This document shows positions 60,404-64,000 of a stretch of DNA of 64,000 nucleotides, one piece after another (within the stretch, counting starts at the first letter, position 1; every line of letters begins with the position of its first letter). The notes below the pieces were generated by a model. It made no database searches and had not been told where the DNA came from. It worked only from the letters and a program-made list of their open reading frames with translations. This DNA comes from Campylorhamphus procurvoides. Its lineage: Eukaryota > Chordata > Aves > Passeriformes > Dendrocolaptidae. The translations under genes and the position numbers were made by a program. The stretch spans positions 1 through 64,000 of the forward strand of contig WBMV01001248.1 of the NCBI GenBank assembly GCA_013396655.1, given 5' to 3'.

Positions 60404-62002
60404 TCAAATAAAACCCAGGAAAATAGTTTACCAAGTCAGCTTTAAGTTTTTTTTCCTTTCAGTCATGGTTTTCAGATATTTACCATCACAGCTAGGTGGT
60501 GTTAGCACCCAAAATACATCATTTTAACACCTTTGTTACTGATCAAAGTAGCAGAAAGGGCTACAAGGAGGTTCCTGCCCATGAACCAGCAGAGTGTTGC
60601 TTAAACCATCCTTCTCAGTGACACTGAAATCTGCATTTTCAGAGCACTTCTCAACAATGTCACATCCTTCAAGCCATCTCCCAGAATGCAGAGAAGAGTC
60701 AGACAACCCCCAGTGTCTGCAGGGATGGTTCTGCAAGTGGAGAGCACTGAAGGGGGCAGAGCCACTGATGATCTGTGGCCCCAAAACCATGAAGACTCAC
60801 TCTCCTTTGGGCAGTTTGTGGCTGCAGATGAACCCACCTTGGCTTTTTGAACCCACACAGATTTCAGCTTCAAAGCAGCACGTTTAAAAGACATGAGAGC
60901 CCTTCCCTCTTGCAAGTGCAGCCTTCCCCAGGACCTCTCTGCCCCCAGCCTGGCTCTCCAGCTCTCCCCACGCTCACAGGGCTGGCAGCAGGAGCCAGAT
61001 CTCAGGAGCAGCTGCATTCCAGTTGGCACTGCTGCTCCTGCTCCTCCTCACCCTGCAAGGTCCAGGCACTGCCAGCCCAGCTCCTCCTGGGGCTCTGCTG
61101 CCTGTTTGCTGGGGAAATGTGCTCAGAGCACACATTTCCCTGCTCAGCTGCACCTTGGCTCATCTGAGAATGATTTACAGCATTTCCAGCCATCCCTGCT
61201 CTGACATTTCCCCACCAAGAGAAAGAAATGAGGAATAAGGAAAATCATCATCAGGGAGCTGAATTCGATATCCCTGGAAGGGAAATCTTTATCTTCACAA
61301 AGCCTCGTGGCCAAGCAGCTCAGATTTTCCCTTGCCATGTCATGCCAAAGCCTGCAAGCTGAGCATTTAGCTGAGTTACAAATCCCAGGGGGATGAAGTT
61401 CTCTCCTGAAGTTCAGAAGGAGCAAAGCCAAGGCCAGGCCTGGCTGGTGTTTGTACACTCAGCAGCTCTTGCTGAAGGGACAATGGCAGGAGCAGCCAAG
61501 CCCCTTTTATTTGCCAAGCCCAAGTGGGGAAGAGAATGGAACAACAAATAAAAGCAGTTTCAGCTTCTGCCTGCGAATTTGGAGATCTAAAAGTTCCTAG
61601 ACTCTGTATTTTCAATGAGCAAAGAGGTAATCCTGAGCCTAAAAAGCAATAAAAGGGATTGGCAAAGGTCAGCATGAAGAGGCTCAATACAGGACATTGT
61701 ATTCAGGGATGGTGCATCTGGAATTGTTTGGGAGCAGCTGCTCCTGACAAGTTCCATGTGTGGTCAGGCCCTGAAAAGGGAAAATGAATTCAAAGCCAGA
61801 GACATTTGCTGCAGAAAAGGTTTTTGTGTGGTTTGTGTGTCTCCAATGTTTGTTAACACTGAGTGGTGCAGAAAAGCCCTGCTGTTCCTTCCACTCATCA
61901 GTGCCACACACAAGGCAGAGAAGGAACATCTCCACCATCTCCTGCTGCCCCAGAACTGGAGAGAAGCCACTTGTGGCAACTGGAGGGACACCAGGGGGAA
62001 AT

Positions 62003-62034
62003 GAGACTCACAGGATAGCCTGAGTTGGAAGGTG
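62003..62034 (-). mobile_element. Very short CR1 terminal fragment
   Basis: gactcacaggatagcctgag, then ttggaaggtgc, resembles only the last 30 bp of a CR1. Confidence 0.5.
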
Positions 62035-64000
62035 CAAAGCAAAATTGAGGGAAATTTATTAAAAATCAGGCACAGCCCTTGCACAGAAGGGGCTGGAAGA
62101 CGTGGAGATGTCCAGGGAGATCTACCATGGGGGCTGGGGGAGAGTTCCATAAAGTATGTCCTGAAAGTGGCAACACCTCACCACTGATAAAGGCATTGGG
62201 CAGAGAAAGCCCAGGAACACAACAGTCCTTCAGAATTAAAACTGAGGGGGAGTTTTCACTGGGTTTGTGCTGCTTTTTAATGTTATAAATATATATATAA
62301 ACTATGAAGAGTTCTCCTTCCTCATGGTGGTTTTGTTTTGAAGAAAAACCTGCTGCACTCAGAACCAACCAACCCTGGATGCTTTTACAAGCAGGGGGAA
62401 ATATCCTTCAGGTGTGGGATCATCCCCTGGGCTCCCAACCCAGGCTGGGGGGGATGTCAAACTCCAGCAGAAAACTACAAACCTCATTAGGAAACAGCAA
62501 ACTTCACCAAGGGGAGGAGTGAGAGAGTTCCAGGAGCTCCAGGACAACCCTGGGCTGGGAAGGGATTGTGTCCCTAACAGCTTTTCCCCCCCAAGGACTC
62601 CACTTGTGGTGCTGGGAGCTGTCACAGCAGTTCTTCCAGTGCCATAATCAGCTCCCCCTGGAACTTGCTCCCCTCTCCAGAGGCTGGAGGGGAGGAAGGA
62701 GGGGGGTGTTTGTCTTTTCTCTCCAATAATGCCCCCTGGCTGGCAGGCTCAGCAGCTCTGCTGTGCTCCTGAACTCCTGCTGCCTCCCAGGCTGCAGATG
62801 GGAGCTCAGCTCCTCCAGCATCCCACACACAGAACAAGCCCTGGCTCTGCCACTTCCCCAGCTTCCCATGGGATTTGGGATCAGCTAGGGGAGCCTGCTA
62901 ATCTCATTAGAGCGCTCCTGCAAAGAGCTCTGCATTAAATTAGTTTGGGGATGGAAAAAGTCAGCGTGGCTTTGGCCTGGGCATGGATTCAGTGGCTCTG
63001 TGCAACCACAAACCCAGGAGCTGAGGACATCCATCCCCTGGAACTGAGCCCTTGTGCTGCCCTGGGGTTAATGGGCAATGGAGGCTGCACTGGGACAATG
63101 CCAGTGTCCCCAGGTGTGCCCAGGGGCAGCTCCCCTGGCAGCACAAGGAGCTGGGACAGTCCCTTGCAGAGGAGCTGTCAGCACTGGGCAGGGGATGGGG
63201 CTGGGCAGAACTGAGACATCAGCACAGTTTCCTCCTTCTGTGCTGCTTTTCTGGCCAGGGAAGTTCTCCAGCAAGGCTGGGATGGTTCCCTGGCATTGTG
63301 CTCAAAGGAGGTGTCTGAGCAGCAAAGGGATGAGGGATGTCTTGGGGGGTCAGAACTCACTGTGAGCCCAGCCAGGGCTTTGCTGGGGTTTGATGCCATT
63401 CAAAGGTCCACCTTTAGTGCTGTATCACCAATGGGAAACATGAAAAGATGTGTCATGGCTCAAAATGATGAGATTTGCTCAGAAACCATGAAAAAACAAA
63501 AAGGCATCATTTAGTTTAGTGCTCTGTTTATTTACCTTTGGACTCTTGATCTCATGGATCTATTGAGCTGGTCCTCAGAAATCCCAGCACATCTATATTT
63601 AAAGCACAGATTTTCACACAACCATATGCACTCCAAACAGTCAGGTATTTTATGAAAATAATTCTTTAAAAGTATAACTTTGGTCCAGCAGATTTACACT
63701 CCCCAAAGTGAATGCAGCACAGTGACATTGAAGACACTGCAGAGAGATACAACACCCGTTTACAAATTACATTTATCTCACACACCGAGCAAAGCTGTTC
63801 CACTGAAGTATCCATAAAACAAAATACACAGAGAACAGGCTGAAAAGGCTTGGAAATATTGTATTTAATGTTTCTGAAAAAGCTCGGAGTGGTATCTTAT
63901 GTTTCACTTCTGAAAGGACAAAACCTTCTGAAACCCAGAGATGAAAAAAACGTGGCCAGCAAATAAAGCCTGTTTGCCTGGTTTCAAACACTCCTTGAGG

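Larger units (their letters stand above)
41105..64000 (-). other. Sequence 5' of exon A, probably ARHGAP32 upstream intron
   Basis: Twenty-three kilobases precede exon A in the direction of transcription. I looked on the minus strand for the exon encoding the start of the long isoform and did not find it. No CpG-rich promoter is evident, so this is most simply intron. It holds several minisatellites (44556, 51633, 55826, 59977), five or six CR1 fragments and unique sequence. A promoter or alternative first exon without recognisable coding potential cannot be excluded. Confidence 0.6.

Noticed and set aside
59910..60434. 174-residue minus-strand frame of repeated LQTPL-type peptide
   Set aside because: Product of the 22-bp minisatellite, whose three-unit period (66 bp) stays open by chance.

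Overview
The window looks like avian nuclear DNA, most likely from a songbird or a relative. It is dominated by old, 5'-truncated CR1 LINE tails with the 3' motif typical of birds. It has no Alu-like SINEs and no bacterial gene organisation. It carries the N-terminal part of a vertebrate protein-coding gene. A single N (1454) and a 111-base N run (34524-34634) show it is a draft or scaffolded assembly.

Only one gene can be supported: ARHGAP32 (RICS / p250GAP / PX-RICS, a Rho-family GTPase-activating protein), transcribed from the minus strand. Three consecutive internal coding exons were read by eye. All three have canonical AG/GT splice borders and compatible phases: exon A 41104-40996, exon B 24318-24227 and exon C 22631-22547. 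Together they encode about 94 residues just upstream of and entering the PX domain of the long isoform. The next exon 5' (above 41104) and the next exon 3' (below 22547) were not recognised, so the window appears to be about 0.3 kb of coding sequence in about 63.7 kb of intron.

Layout on + coordinates: 1-22546 is the intron 3' of exon C, with a 460-bp purine/pyrimidine-asymmetric array, several short tandem duplications, CR1 fragments and a 50-bp tandem array grown out of a CR1 tail. 22632-24226 is a short intron with its own minisatellite. 24319-40995 is a 16.7-kb intron with CR1 copies in both orientations and a tandem array broken by the assembly gap. 41105-64000 is further upstream intron with several minisatellites and CR1s.

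The outstanding feature is at 24309-25166. A 51-bp minisatellite (16 full copies plus one partial) has grown out of the intron/exon junction of exon B. Every unit repeats a complete-looking 3' splice site (branch-like TTAAT, pyrimidine tract, CAG) followed by the first bases of the exon. The unit is 17 codons and is open in the ARHGAP32 frame. Fifteen surplus in-frame acceptors could therefore each add a multiple of 17 residues to the protein without a frameshift. Whether cells use them cannot be told from sequence.

The density of minisatellites fits an avian microchromosome. ARHGAP32 lies in the human 11q24 region, which corresponds to chicken chromosome 24; that placement is background knowledge, not something seen here.
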